A DNA stretch of 64,000 nt from an uncultured Desulfomicrobiaceae bacterium (GTDB lineage Bacteria; Desulfobacterota; Desulfovibrionia; Desulfovibrionales; Desulfomicrobiaceae). The stretch covers positions 62,001 through 126,000 of the forward strand of contig CALKRN010000007.1 in the NCBI GenBank assembly GCA_937989665.1, read 5' to 3'. The translations under genes were made by a program, and so were the position numbers. Every line of letters starts with the position of its first letter. Positions within the stretch are counted from its first letter, which is position 1. The notes beneath the pieces were generated by a model. It was not told the origin of the DNA and did not search any database. It saw nothing but the letters and a program-made list of their open reading frames with translations. This document shows positions 44,748-57,157 of this stretch, piece by piece.

Positions 44748-46576
44748 ACCTAGACGCCCTCGTTGCCCGCCTCACCGAGCTCAACCGCGCCTACCGTCAG
44801 GGCAGACCGTTAGTGGCCGACGAAGTCTACGACGCCCTGGTGGAAGAACTGCGCCGCCTGGCCCCCGACCACCCCTACCTCCACCAGGTGGAGCCTGAAG
44901 ACTTCCGCGGCCGCCGCCTCGTGCGCCATCCCGCTCCCATGCTCTCCACAGAAAAGGCCTATACCCCGGCCGAGATCGCCCGTTTTCTTGAGCGTGTCGA
45001 ACGCGCCGGCCAGGCCGTGGGGGTGCAGCCCGTGCCCCTGCGCCTTACCCCCAAACTCGACGGCCTCGCGGCCCGGGATGATGGCGAGGTCCTGTCCACC
45101 CGTGGAGATGGCACGGTGGGGTCGGACATCACCCATGTCCTGGACCGCGGGGTCCGCGTCGTGGGCGACCGAGGCCTAGGGCTTGGCGAACTCGTTGTGC
45201 GCCAAAGCTATTTTCGTGCGCATCTGGCCGCCCACTTCGAGCACCCGCGCAACCTGGTGGTGGGGATCGCCGGCGCCGATGACCTGAGTCCCCACGCCCA
45301 GGCGGCCCTTGCCGCTGGCGCAGTCCTCTTTGTCCCCTATGCCACGCTACCGGCCTGGAAAGGCAGTGGTACGGAGCTCCTGCCGCACCTGGATGCCATC
45401 CGGAACAAACTCTTCGCCCAAGTGGACTACCCCCTCGATGGTCTCATCCTCGAAGTCGTGGACGAGACGGTACGCCAGGCCCTGGGGGCCACAAGCCACC
45501 ACTACCGCTGGCAACTGGCCATCAAGCAAAAAGGGGCAACTGCGGTCACGACCGTGGAAGAAGTCGTCTGGCAAGTAGGCCGCACGGGCAAGGTGACGCC
45601 AGTCCTCCAGGTCACCCCGGTGCCCCTCTCTGGGGCCACCATCCGACGGGTCAGCGGCCATAACGCCGGCTTGGTCACCAAAGCCGGTTTAGGCCCGGGA
45701 GCGCGCATTGTCGTTATCCGCAGCGGCGAGGTCATCCCCAAAGTGGAAGAAGTCATCGAGCCCGCCCCCCTGGAACCACCCGCCTCTTGTCCCTCCTGCG
45801 GCGCGGCCCTCGTATGGCGCAACGATTTTCTCGTCTGCGAGGCCCCCCATTGCCCGGCCAAGCAGGCCGAGGCCCTGGAACATTGGTTCCGTACCCTCGA
45901 TGCCGCCCACTGGTTTGGCCCCAAAACAATTGCCCGCCTCGTGGCTGCCGGCCACGATACCATCGAAGCTGTCTATCGCCTCCGGGAGGACGATTTCCGC
46001 GCCCTGGGTTTTGGCCCTACCCAGGCCGCGAACCTCGCCCAAGCCCTGGAACGCAGCCTGCAAGCTGGCGTGGAAGACTGGCGCTTCCTGGCTGCCCTGG
46101 GGATCGAAGGCCTTGGACCAGCCGAAAGCCGCAAGCTCCTGAACCACGTACCCTGGGAGCGGCTTTTTTCCCTTACTGAAGCAGAAGTCCAAACCATCCC
46201 AGGTTTTGGACCACTGACCGCCGCCGCCACCGTGGCTGGATTACAGGAGCAACGCGCGCGCATCACCGCCCTCTTGGAACAAGGCCTCGTCTTGCGCCAC
46301 ACTGCCCCCAAGGCACCCACCAATCCCCTGGCAGGCAAACGCCTCGTCTTTACCGGCACCATGACGAGTGGCTCGCGCGCCGCCCTGGAAGCCGAGGCCA
46401 GAGGGCTTGGGGCCGAAGTGCTCTCCACCGTCAGCCGAAACACCGATTATCTCGTTGTTGGCGATAAACCAGGCTCTAAGCTCACCAAAGCGCAGGAGCT
46501 GGGCATACCCATTCTCTCTGAACCTGCGTACCGGCGCCTCGTGGACGAGGCCCGAGTCGCCCAAACCAGGAGGTAA
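44744..46576 (+). CDS. ligA: Divergent NAD-dependent DNA ligase
   Basis: A 610-residue ligase, shorter than typical LigA (about 670). Visible features are the adenylation Lys104 in KLDGLA, RGDG, an OB-fold region QVGRTGKVTPVLQVTPVPL, a zinc finger with Cys pairs (CPSC and CEAPHC), helix-hairpin-helix repeats (LGIEGLGPAESRK), and a C-terminal BRCT domain (LAGKRLVFTGTM, ADYLVVGDKPGSKLTKA-type). The family's KFPAEE block reads IKQKGATAVT here and the Ia-domain motifs are altered. It may be the main ligase of a divergent lineage or a second, specialised one. The start overlaps the channel stop (ATGA). Confidence 0.82.
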   Translation: MNLDALVARLTELNRAYRQGRPLVADEVYDALVEELRRLAPDHPYLHQVEPEDFRGRRLVRHPAPMLSTEKAYTPAEIARFLERVERAGQAVGVQPVPLRLTPKLDGLAARDDGEVLSTRGDGTVGSDITHVLDRGVRVVGDRGLGLGELVVRQSYFRAHLAAHFEHPRNLVVGIAGADDLSPHAQAALAAGAVLFVPYATLPAWKGSGTELLPHLDAIRNKLFAQVDYPLDGLILEVVDETVRQALGATSHHYRWQLAIKQKGATAVTTVEEVVWQVGRTGKVTPVLQVTPVPLSGATIRRVSGHNAGLVTKAGLGPGARIVVIRSGEVIPKVEEVIEPAPLEPPASCPSCGAALVWRNDFLVCEAPHCPAKQAEALEHWFRTLDAAHWFGPKTIARLVAAGHDTIEAVYRLREDDFRALGFGPTQAANLAQALERSLQAGVEDWRFLAALGIEGLGPAESRKLLNHVPWERLFSLTEAEVQTIPGFGPLTAAATVAGLQEQRARITALLEQGLVLRHTAPKAPTNPLAGKRLVFTGTMTSGSRAALEAEARGLGAEVLSTVSRNTDYLVVGDKPGSKLTKAQELGIPILSEPAYRRLVDEARVAQTRR

Positions 46577-46578
46577 CC

Positions 46579-47367
46579 ATGGCCCTTTCCATCATTGTCA
46601 CCGGCGCCAAAGGCCGCATGGGTTCCACCATCGCCCGTCTGGTGCGCGAAGACCCCAACCTCCATCTCGCCGCTGTCGTCGAGCGGCCAGGGTGCACCGC
46701 CGAACTTGACTCCATGGGCTGTGCCGTAAGCGAGGCCCTCGCTACCGTGCTCCCCCACCATCCCGGTGCCGTTGTGGTGGACTTTACTGCCCCAGAAGCG
46801 AGCCTTGTCCATGCTCGCGCCGTGGCAGCCACCGGCAATCCCCTCGTGGTGGGGACCACAGGCCTCAGCCGTACCCAACTCACGGAAATGGAATCCCTCG
46901 CCGCCAAGGTCCCCCTCTTCTGGTCCCCCAACATGTCCATCGGCATCAATGCCCTGTGCCGGGTCCTGCCGCTTTTGGAGCGCATCCTCGGGCCGGCCTA
47001 TGACCTGGAGATCATGGAGATCCACCACAAGGCCAAAAAAGACGCCCCCAGCGGTACGGCCCTCAAACTTGCCCAAGTGCTTGCCGATAGCCGCGGCCAA
47101 GACCTCGAAGCGGCAGGGAAATTCTGCCGCCACGGCATCATCGGCCCCCGCACCGCCGAGGAAATCGGCATCCAAACCCTACGCGGCGGCGATGTTGTTG
47201 GCGATCACACGGTGTTCTTTTTCGGGCCTGGCGAACGCATCGAGATCACCCACCGCGCCCATTCCCGAGACAACTTTGCCCGCGGGGCCTTGCGCGCGGC
47301 CCTATGGCTTGCGCAGCAACAACCCGGTCGGCTCTACACCATGGCCGACCTCATGGAGAGCGTGTGA
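46579..47367 (+). CDS. dapB: 4-hydroxy-tetrahydrodipicolinate reductase
   Basis: A 262-residue enzyme of the lysine/diaminopimelate pathway. It begins MALSIIVTGAKGRMGSTIARL (nucleotide fold), has VVGTTGLSRTQL, the catalytic-site block EIMEIHHKAKKDAPSGTALKLA, and HRAHSRDNFARGALRAALWL near the end. AGGAGG lies 5 nt before the ATG. It provides precursors for both protein and peptidoglycan. Its stop overlaps the moxR GTG start by 4 nt. Confidence 0.96.
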   Translation: MALSIIVTGAKGRMGSTIARLVREDPNLHLAAVVERPGCTAELDSMGCAVSEALATVLPHHPGAVVVDFTAPEASLVHARAVAATGNPLVVGTTGLSRTQLTEMESLAAKVPLFWSPNMSIGINALCRVLPLLERILGPAYDLEIMEIHHKAKKDAPSGTALKLAQVLADSRGQDLEAAGKFCRHGIIGPRTAEEIGIQTLRGGDVVGDHTVFFFGPGERIEITHRAHSRDNFARGALRAALWLAQQQPGRLYTMADLMESV

Positions 47368-48242
47368 TCGCTCCGGCGGCCCTCATCGAGGCCGTGGGCC
47401 AGGTCGTCCTCGGCAAAGAGACGCAGATCCGTCTCGCCCTTGCCTGCCTCCTTGCCCGCGGCCACCTGCTCATCGAAGACGTGCCAGGCATCGGCAAAAC
47501 GACCCTGGCCAAGGCCTTGGCCGCGGTCCTCGGCCTGGAGTTCGCTCGCGTCCAGTTTACCAACGACCTCCTCCCCGGGGACATCCTCGGGGCCTCTATC
47601 TTTGAAAACGGCCGCTTTGTCTTCCACCCCGGGCCTATCTTCCACCATGTCCTGCTCGCCGACGAAATCAACCGCGGCACCCCCCGCACCCAAAGTGCCC
47701 TCCTGGAGGCCATGGAGGAGCGCCAGGTAAGTCTCGACGGCACAACCTATCCCCTGCCGGAGCCGTTTTTCGTCCTCGCCACCCAAAATGCCCAGGACCT
47801 TGTCGGCACAGCCCCCTTGCCCGAATCCCAATTGGATCGCTTTCTCGTGCGCCTGCACCTCGGCTACCCCGACCCCAAAGCGGAGCTCGCCGTCCTCGTC
47901 CAAACCACCCCCCAACTCCCGGCCCCCCTGGCCTGCCCCGAAGACGTCCTCGCCATGCAAACCGCGACAGCACGCCGCACCGTGTCCCCGGCCCTGCTCG
48001 CCTATGTACAGGCCCTGCTCGCTTGGACACGAGAGCCGGGTCGCTTTGTCCTCGGACTCTCGCCCCGTGCCGGCCAAGGCCTGGTGCGCCTCGCCAAGGC
48101 CTGGGCTTATCTGGACGACCGAGACTACGTCATCCCCGAGGACATCCAAGCCATCTTTCCTGCCGTCGCTGGCCACCGCCTCCGCGCCGTCTCTACCCCC
48201 ATCCACCCAACGGCCATCCTCCACGAGGTGCCCCTCCCATGA
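47364..48242 (+). CDS. MoxR-family AAA+ ATPase
   Basis: A 292-residue AAA+ ATPase that probably acts as a chaperone in maturation or activation of partner proteins. It has Walker A EDVPGIGKTTLAKAL, the FTNDLLPGDILGASIF motif, the Walker B and sensor region LLADEINRGTPRTQSALLEAMEE, and the NPxDxxG-equivalent ATQNAQDLVGTAPLPESQLDRF. I choose the GTG at 47364 that overlaps the dapB stop. MoxR is paired with a DUF58 protein, the standard two-gene core of MoxR-DUF58 systems; VWA or transglutaminase partners are absent nearby. Confidence 0.92.
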   Translation: MIAPAALIEAVGQVVLGKETQIRLALACLLARGHLLIEDVPGIGKTTLAKALAAVLGLEFARVQFTNDLLPGDILGASIFENGRFVFHPGPIFHHVLLADEINRGTPRTQSALLEAMEERQVSLDGTTYPLPEPFFVLATQNAQDLVGTAPLPESQLDRFLVRLHLGYPDPKAELAVLVQTTPQLPAPLACPEDVLAMQTATARRTVSPALLAYVQALLAWTREPGRFVLGLSPRAGQGLVRLAKAWAYLDDRDYVIPEDIQAIFPAVAGHRLRAVSTPIHPTAILHEVPLP

Positions 48243-49228
48243 TGCGCTTGGCCGAGCGCCTTACCCCGGCCACAGACCATGCCCTGCCCGCCTATCCCCG
48301 ACGGATATACATCCTCCCCACAGGAGCAGGCCTCGCCTTTGGCCTTACGGTAGTGACCCTCGGGGCAGCGGCTACCAACCATGCCAACAACCTCGCCCTG
48401 GCCCTCGCCTGCCTCCTGGCCGGACTCGGCATTGCCACCGCAGTGGCCACCCACCTCGCCCTAGCTCGCCTCCGCCTCGAGGCCATCACCATCTCCCCGG
48501 TCTTTTGTGGAGAAGCGGCGCCGTGCCAACTGCAGATCCACTCTCCTGCCAGCACGAGGATCGCCTTGGAAATCCAGGCCTACGCTGGTCCCTGGACCCC
48601 CTGCCCGCTCTCCCCCGGCACAAACACCGTCCATACCCCCTGGCCCACCACCCGACGGGGCCCCGTAACCACCCTGGAGCTAGGACTCGCCACCGGCCAT
48701 CCCTTGGGGCTCTTTCGCGCCTGGACCCGGGTGCGCCTTAGGGTGACCGGGATCGTGTACCCTCGGCCGTGGCCGGAATGCCGTCTTTTTCCCTCGGGCA
48801 GCGAAGGGGCAGATGCCGCCCGGCAAGGCCCTCCTCCGGGAGAAGACCCCCACGACCTACGGCCCTACCGCCCCGGCGATCCCCCCCGGCGCATCGCCTG
48901 GAAGGCCGCGGCCAAAAGTCGGGCCCGCGGCGGACCCCTCGTGGTGCGCGAACTCGACGATCCCGCAGGGGAGGCCCTCCTCTTTCGCTGGGAGCACTGC
49001 CCTGAGGAGGGCGAAGCCCGCATCAGCCACCTCACCGCCTGTGTCCTGCAGGCCGAGGCCACAGGACGACGCTATGGCCTGGCCCTGCCCGGGCTGCTCC
49101 TGCTGCCTGACCACGGCCCGGCCCACCGCCACCGCTGCCTCGAGGCCTTAGCCTGCCTGCCCGAAGACCAAACCGTTGCTCTGGCAACGGAACAATCGCA
49201 ACAGAAAAAGAAAACGCCGTCGGGATAG
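48239..49228 (+). CDS. DUF58-domain membrane protein, MoxR partner
   Basis: A 329-residue protein with two N-terminal hydrophobic segments (about residues 25-65), a beta-rich middle and the DUF58 signature DPHDLRPYRPGDPPRRIAWKAAAK. The conserved Arg/Asp residues of this motif are present. DUF58 proteins resemble VWA-like folds and work with MoxR ATPases. The C-terminal Gln/Lys-rich tail (QSQQKKKTPSG) is unusual. It overlaps moxR by 4 nt and is followed by a repeat-bearing gap, then a convergent regulator gene. Confidence 0.88.
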   Translation: MMRLAERLTPATDHALPAYPRRIYILPTGAGLAFGLTVVTLGAAATNHANNLALALACLLAGLGIATAVATHLALARLRLEAITISPVFCGEAAPCQLQIHSPASTRIALEIQAYAGPWTPCPLSPGTNTVHTPWPTTRRGPVTTLELGLATGHPLGLFRAWTRVRLRVTGIVYPRPWPECRLFPSGSEGADAARQGPPPGEDPHDLRPYRPGDPPRRIAWKAAAKSRARGGPLVVRELDDPAGEALLFRWEHCPEEGEARISHLTACVLQAEATGRRYGLALPGLLLLPDHGPAHRHRCLEALACLPEDQTVALATEQSQQKKKTPSG

Positions 49229-49473
49229 GCCCTCGGGCAGGACCGTGCAGGCCATGGACGATGACCGAAGTGGAAGAGAAACAACGCTTCCGCACTCTCA
49301 GGCCCCTGTCGGGGGACAGCATCAACCACGACGACGGGGGAGGCTTTCGGCGGAGGAAACCCTTCAGCACGCAATTCCCTCTCGGGGGATGCCGTTGGCC
49401 CTTTTCCGCCGAGCAAAGCCAGCAAGAGCGCCCCCTGCCCTCTTCCCCTTCGGGACAGCCCCCTGACTCCCCC
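49229..49473. repeat. Intergenic region with a locus-specific repeat pair
   Basis: No supported gene. A short imperfect direct repeat centred on CCCTGTCGGGGGA (49304) and CCCTCTCGGGGGA (49377) is 73 nt apart; each has a CCC/GGG dyad. CTTTCGGCGGA at 49344 is inverted relative to TCCGCCGAGCAAAG near 49409, and GTGGAAG at 49270 pairs with CTTCCGCAC near 49287. The region lies between convergent genes and may combine terminators with a repeat element. Confidence 0.6.
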
Positions 49474-50418
49474 TCAGCGAGGTGTCCCCTCCCCCTCGCC
49501 CTCGAGGGCAATCAGGGCCAGTCGCAACGAAGCAGACCGCGCAAGACCAAGTTTGCGGCGGATGGCCTGGCGGTGCGTCTCCACCGTGCTCTGAGCCACC
49601 CCTAAATGCTGGGCAATTTCTTTGGTAGCCAATCCGGCGCGCACGAGCTCCGCCACCCGCAGTTCGGCCAGGGAGAGCCCCAGCTCGAAGAGAGTGCGGG
49701 TCATTGGCATGGCCGCCTCCACTACAGTTTGGCGAAGTTCTTCTGCTAAACGCCGGGCCGCCGGGGGGAGATCCATGGCCACCAACCGCTCCACCACTGG
49801 CAGCACCCGGCTGCGCATAGTCACCACCACGGCCTGCCGTTGCTGCTCTCGATCTGCATCGCGTTGGGCGAGCAGGACCCGCAAGGCGGCGTGCAGGTCG
49901 GCCATCTCTTCCTGTTGGGCGGAAATCGCAGCTTGGTCCTGGGCAATCTGGGCCGAGAGCGCGGCATTGATGCGCTGCAAAAGCGCCTCCTCTTCTTTGC
50001 GGCGGGTGATGTCCACCACCGTGCCCACATAGCCCCAAAGCTGGCCATCCGGAGCAACGACCGGGCGCGTCTGCTCCTCCACCCACCCCTGACGTCCCGA
50101 CGGGGTAACAAAGCGGTACTCGGCGCAAAAGACGGCCTCGCCCGCAGCCACAGAAGCGGCCCGGGCAGCGAGCAAACCCGGGAGGTCCTCTGGATGGACA
50201 CGCTTTGTCCAGCCATCACCCAAGGCCTCTTCCAGGGCCATGTCCATGAGCTGGCAAAAGGCAGGGTTGGCAAACACGCAGCGGTCCTCGGGATCGTCGA
50301 AAAAGATCCCAACCGGACAGCTCTCCAAGAGCACGGCCAGTCGGGCCTGGGCCTCAAAGGCCGGGATGCCTGAGGCATTGTCCCTTGCTTGGCGCGCCCC
50401 ACCACGGGCCTGCGGCAC
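49474..50418 (-). CDS. PAS-domain transcriptional regulator with LuxR-type HTH
   Basis: A 314-residue protein. A PAS domain lies at about residues 27-145 (ESCPVGIFFDDPEDRCVFANPAFCQLMDMAL, AEYRFVTPSGRQGWVEEQTRPV, GYVGTVVDITRRKEEE), followed by a coiled coil at about 150-200 and a C-terminal LuxR/FixJ HTH (ELGLSLAELRVAELVRAGLATKEIAQHLGVAQSTVETHRQAIRRKLGL). No receiver or kinase domain is attached. I choose the GTG at 50418, which has GAGGT 7 nt upstream. It begins 10 nt after the stop of the receiver gene, so the two are one operon. Confidence 0.87.
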   Translation of the reverse strand: MPQARGGARQARDNASGIPAFEAQARLAVLLESCPVGIFFDDPEDRCVFANPAFCQLMDMALEEALGDGWTKRVHPEDLPGLLAARAASVAAGEAVFCAEYRFVTPSGRQGWVEEQTRPVVAPDGQLWGYVGTVVDITRRKEEEALLQRINAALSAQIAQDQAAISAQQEEMADLHAALRVLLAQRDADREQQRQAVVVTMRSRVLPVVERLVAMDLPPAARRLAEELRQTVVEAAMPMTRTLFELGLSLAELRVAELVRAGLATKEIAQHLGVAQSTVETHRQAIRRKLGLARSASLRLALIALEGEGEGTPR

Positions 50419-50428
50419 GGGGCTGACC

Positions 50429-50839
50429 TCACGCCGATGCCGAAGGCACCGCCACCCCCGCATCGGCCAGGGCCTTTTGGAGTGCTTCCAGGGTAATGGG
50501 TTTAACAACATAGGCCGAAGCCCCAGCAAAAAAGCTCTCGCTGACCGTTTTGACGTCATCAAGGGCCGTGGTCATGATGGCCTTGGCCTCTTTGCCCGGC
50601 GCGACGCCGCGGCGGGCTTCTTCCTCGCGCAAAAAGCGGAGCACCGCCTTGCCATCGGCCTCGGGCATCATGATGTCGATAAAAATCAGGTCATAGGGCT
50701 GTCCCGTATCCCATGCCAGGCGCAGGGCCTCTATGGCTTCAGCGCCGTTGGCGGCCATATCACACGGCCCCAGACCAGCAATCAGCCGGGCCAGGACCTT
50801 ACGGGCGACAAAATCATCTTCCGCAATCAAGATGCGCAT
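50429..50839 (-). CDS. Single-domain response regulator (CheY-like receiver)
   Basis: A 136-residue stand-alone receiver: MRILIAEDDFVARKV, phospho-acceptor D55 in DLIFIDIMMPEADG, T90/T91 in AIMTTALDD and K113 in VVKPIT. There is no output domain. AAGGAGG 8 nt before the ATG supports the start; a longer frame lies over the carB promoter region. It is immediately upstream of the PAS-LuxR gene, suggesting the receiver controls, or is phosphorylated alongside, that regulator. No histidine kinase gene is adjacent. Confidence 0.92.
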   Translation of the reverse strand: MRILIAEDDFVARKVLARLIAGLGPCDMAANGAEAIEALRLAWDTGQPYDLIFIDIMMPEADGKAVLRFLREEEARRGVAPGKEAKAIMTTALDDVKTVSESFFAGASAYVVKPITLEALQKALADAGVAVPSASA

Positions 50840-50905
50840 ACAAGCGTCCTCCTTGTGGCTCCCTCTACCCGAACCCCCACCTCCCGTCATCCCTTTGTCT
50901 AGCAT

Positions 50906-50934
50906 TTGACCTCCCTTCGGGCTCCCGCTAGGGA
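50906..50934 (+). promoter_or_regulatory. Promoter candidate for carB
   Basis: TTGACC and TAGGGA are separated by 17 nt in the 156-nt gap between the minus-strand receiver gene and carB, giving a leader of about 55 nt. The -10 match is weak. Confidence 0.35.
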
Positions 50935-50995
50935 CTCTCGCTACGGCTTTCGCCGCCTCCCTCCAACCCTTCACGCCCTTTTATTGGACGCTACA

Positions 50996-54231
<3,236 letters not shown>

Positions 54232-54235
<4 letters not shown>

Positions 54236-55626
54236 TCAAAGAGGCCTGTGGAATCTTTGGGGTCTGGGGCCATCCTGAGGCAGCACGGCTTACCTATTTC
54301 GGCCTCTATGCCCTCCAGCACCGGGGCCAGGAGAGTGCCGGCATCGTCACCTGGGATGGCCGCGGCCTGCGCGAACAGCGGGGGATGGGAGTGGTGGCCG
54401 ATGTCTTTGAGGAAAAACACCTCGGCCACCAGCTCAAAGGCCAGGTGGCCATGGGGCATGTGCGCTACTCCACCACCGGGGCCTCGCTCTTGCGCAACGC
54501 CCAGCCCTTTAAAGTGACCTACAAAGGCGTAGACATGGCGGTGGCCCACAACGGCAACCTGGTGAACGCCCGCAGCCTGCGCCAGGAACTGGAAGAAAGC
54601 GGCAGCATCTTCCAGACCACGATGGATAGTGAGATCATCCTCCATCTTGTGGCCAGATACTGGAACGGCGGGGACATCGAAGAGGCCGTGGCCGCGGCCT
54701 GCAGCCGCATTGCAGGCGCCTTCAGCCTCCTCTTTCTTGTCCAAGGCAAGCTCATTGCCGTGCGCGACCCCTGGGGCTTTCGCCCTCTCTCCCTGGGCCG
54801 CATGGGCGATGCCTACGTCCTGGCCTCCGAGACCTGCGCCTTTGACCTCTTGGAAGCGCAGTACCTGCGCACCATTGACCCTGGCGAGATGCTCGTCGTG
54901 GAAGACAGGCGCTTCACCTCCCACCGCATCCTCGAGCCCGCTGAGATCCAAGGCAGTTGCATCTTCGAGCTCATCTACTTCGCCCGGCCCGACTCCCTCG
55001 TCTTCGACCACGACGTCTATGCCACGCGCAAGCGCATGGGTCAGGTCCTGGCTCGGGAATGCCCAGTGGAGGCCGACTTTGTCATGCCCTTTCCCGACTC
55101 CGGGGTCTATGCCGCCGTGGGGTACGCCCAGGCCTCAGGCCTGCCCTTTGAGGCCTGCATGGTGCGCAACCACTACGTGGGCCGCACCTTCATCCAACCC
55201 TCCCAGGACCTGCGCGATTTTTCGGCGCGCATGAAGCTCAACCCGGTCAAATCCATGATCCGCGACAAACGCATCGTCATCGTCGAGGATTCCATCGTCC
55301 GCGGTACCACCATCCGTACCCGGATCAAACAGCTGCGCGAACTCGGCGCCCGCGAAATCCACATGCGCGTCAGCTGCCCACCCATCCGCTATCCCTGCTT
55401 CTACGGCATTGATTTCTCTTCCAAAGGCGAACTCATCGCTGCCCATCATACGGTGGCCGATATCGCCCGCTATCTTGGCCTCGATAGCCTCCACTACCTC
55501 ACTGTGGGGGGGCTTCTTCAGACCGTGTCCTGCCCCGGAAGCTTTTGCTTGGCCTGCTTCAACGGCGCCTACCCTGTGCCACCAGAGCCCGGGGCCGGCA
55601 AATTGGCCTTGGAGTGCTGCGGATGA
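54232..55626 (+). CDS. purF: Amidophosphoribosyltransferase
   Basis: Commits PRPP to purine synthesis using glutamine. The 464-residue protein starts at GTG (54232, overlapping the carB stop), and the nucleophile Cys follows a short propeptide ([13 protein letters not shown]). Other motifs are [43 protein letters not shown]-type [12 protein letters not shown] and the PRPP loop [15 protein letters not shown]. The GTG start may lower translation relative to carB. carB-purF adjacency links pyrimidine and purine supply. Confidence 0.97.
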
Positions 55627-56651
55627 CGACCTCTTCCTGCCCCCAAATTCCTCGTGCTGGCCTGCCGGCAGACCTGGAGCGATGGATCACCCAAGGCCAG
55701 GCGGTCCTGAACATCGAAATAGAAGGGCTAGCAGCGGTGCGCGAGACCCTAGACAGTGGCTTTGCCAAGGCCGTCGCCCTGCTAGCTCGTTGCCACGGCC
55801 GAGTAGTGGTGACCGGGGTGGGCAAATCCGGTCTCGTGGGACGCAAGATCGCCGCCACCTTGAGCAGCACGGGTACCCCCGCCTTCTTCCTCCACCCGGT
55901 GGAGGGGGCCCACGGGGACTTGGGCATGCTGCGCCACGATGACATTGTCTTGGCCATCTCCAACTCCGGCCAGACCCCGGAACTAGTGGCCATTCTCCCC
56001 GCCCTGCGCCATCTTGCTGGTGGGCTTATCGCCCTCACCGGTGTCCCGGACTCCCCGCTTGCCCAACAGGCAGATGCCGTCATCCTCGCCCGCGTCCCCC
56101 GCGAGGCCTGCCCCCTGGGCGTCGCTCCCACGGCGAGCACCACCGCGGCACTGGCCCTGGGCGATGCCCTGGCCGTGTGCCTCATCGAGGCCAAGGCCTT
56201 TGACCTCCAACAATTCCGCACCCTCCACCCCGGTGGGGCCCTTGGCCAACGCCTCGCCCAAACAGTCGCCGACATTATGGTTCAAGAAGACCTGCCGGTC
56301 GTGCCGGTAACAGCTTCCCTAGCCGAGGCCATCCAGGAACTGGACCGCCGCCGTCTTGGCTTGGTGGCTGCTGCCGATGACCATGGCCGCCTCGTGGGGA
56401 TCCTCACCGATGGTGACCTGCGGCGCCTGGTGGCTGCTGGTCCCCTGGAACGCACAGCCCCCCTGGCCCCCTGCCTGCGCCGTGAGCCCGCCACCGTGAC
56501 CCCGAACACCCGGTGCTGGCAGGCCCTGGAGCTCCTCGAGCGCCGGGCCATTACCGTCCTGCCGGTGGTGGCCGAAGATGGCCGCCTCCTCGGCCTCGTC
56601 CACATCCACGACCTCTTGGGCAAAGGTCAGATCAGCTTCCAACGCCTATGA
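55623..56651 (+). CDS. kdsD: Arabinose-5-phosphate isomerase (KdsD/KpsF)
   Basis: A 342-residue enzyme that forms arabinose-5-phosphate for Kdo, and hence LPS. The SIS domain is at about residues 45-200 (VVVTGVGKSGLVGRKIAATLSSTGTPAFFLHPVEGAHGDLGML, ISNSGQTPE), followed by LHPGGALGQRL and two CBS domains at about 215-340. The ATG overlaps the purF stop (ATGA). Kdo synthase genes are not in the window, but the O-antigen-type genes downstream fit a common envelope theme. Confidence 0.94.
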   Translation: MTTSSCPQIPRAGLPADLERWITQGQAVLNIEIEGLAAVRETLDSGFAKAVALLARCHGRVVVTGVGKSGLVGRKIAATLSSTGTPAFFLHPVEGAHGDLGMLRHDDIVLAISNSGQTPELVAILPALRHLAGGLIALTGVPDSPLAQQADAVILARVPREACPLGVAPTASTTAALALGDALAVCLIEAKAFDLQQFRTLHPGGALGQRLAQTVADIMVQEDLPVVPVTASLAEAIQELDRRRLGLVAAADDHGRLVGILTDGDLRRLVAAGPLERTAPLAPCLRREPATVTPNTRCWQALELLERRAITVLPVVAEDGRLLGLVHIHDLLGKGQISFQRL

Positions 56652-57154
56652 CTGACCCTGACGTCTGCCGTCGCTGTGCGGCCATCCACCCCACCTGCTG
56701 CCGCCACGCTGCTGGCGAAGAACAATTCTGTTTTCCTTTGCCTGAGGCTGAGTACGCGGCCTTGCGCCGCTTTGGCCTGTCTGAGGAGGCCTTTGCTCGC
56801 GAAGCCAATACCGCGGCGTTTGTCCGTCATCTTGCCCGCCTCTTTCCTGGCGCCCCAGTGGACAAGGCTTTCCCCCCGGACAAAAGCCACCGCCGCCTCG
56901 CCACCCGCAACGGCGCCTGCACCCTCCTTGGCCCCTCGGGATGCACCCTGCCGCGGCGGCTACGGCCACTGTTTTGTCGCATCTATCCTTTGTGGTATCA
57001 TGCCACCCAACTGACGGCCTTTGCCAACCCCCACTGCCTCGCGGTCCACGAAGCCCCCTCCCTGAGGCAGCTATGCCGTATCATCGGTACGAATCCAGCA
57101 ACAGTGAACAAACAGGTAACCCAACTCCGGGGGCTCCTTTTCCCCAAGGACTGA
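56648..57154 (+). CDS. YkgJ-like Cys-rich zinc/iron-binding protein
   Basis: A 168-residue cytoplasmic protein of the YkgJ/UPF0153 type. Its Cys-rich layout is CRRC near the N-terminus, HPTCCRH, a FCFPL stretch, GACTLLGPSGCTLP and RPLFCRIYPLWY. Such proteins are thought to bind zinc or iron-sulfur clusters, function unknown. The ATG overlaps the kdsD stop (ATGA), and PBP1A follows after 3 nt. Position in the run argues for co-expression but not for a shared function. Confidence 0.82.
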   Translation: MTDPDVCRRCAAIHPTCCRHAAGEEQFCFPLPEAEYAALRRFGLSEEAFAREANTAAFVRHLARLFPGAPVDKAFPPDKSHRRLATRNGACTLLGPSGCTLPRRLRPLFCRIYPLWYHATQLTAFANPHCLAVHEAPSLRQLCRIIGTNPATVNKQVTQLRGLLFPKD

Positions 57155-57157
57155 GCC

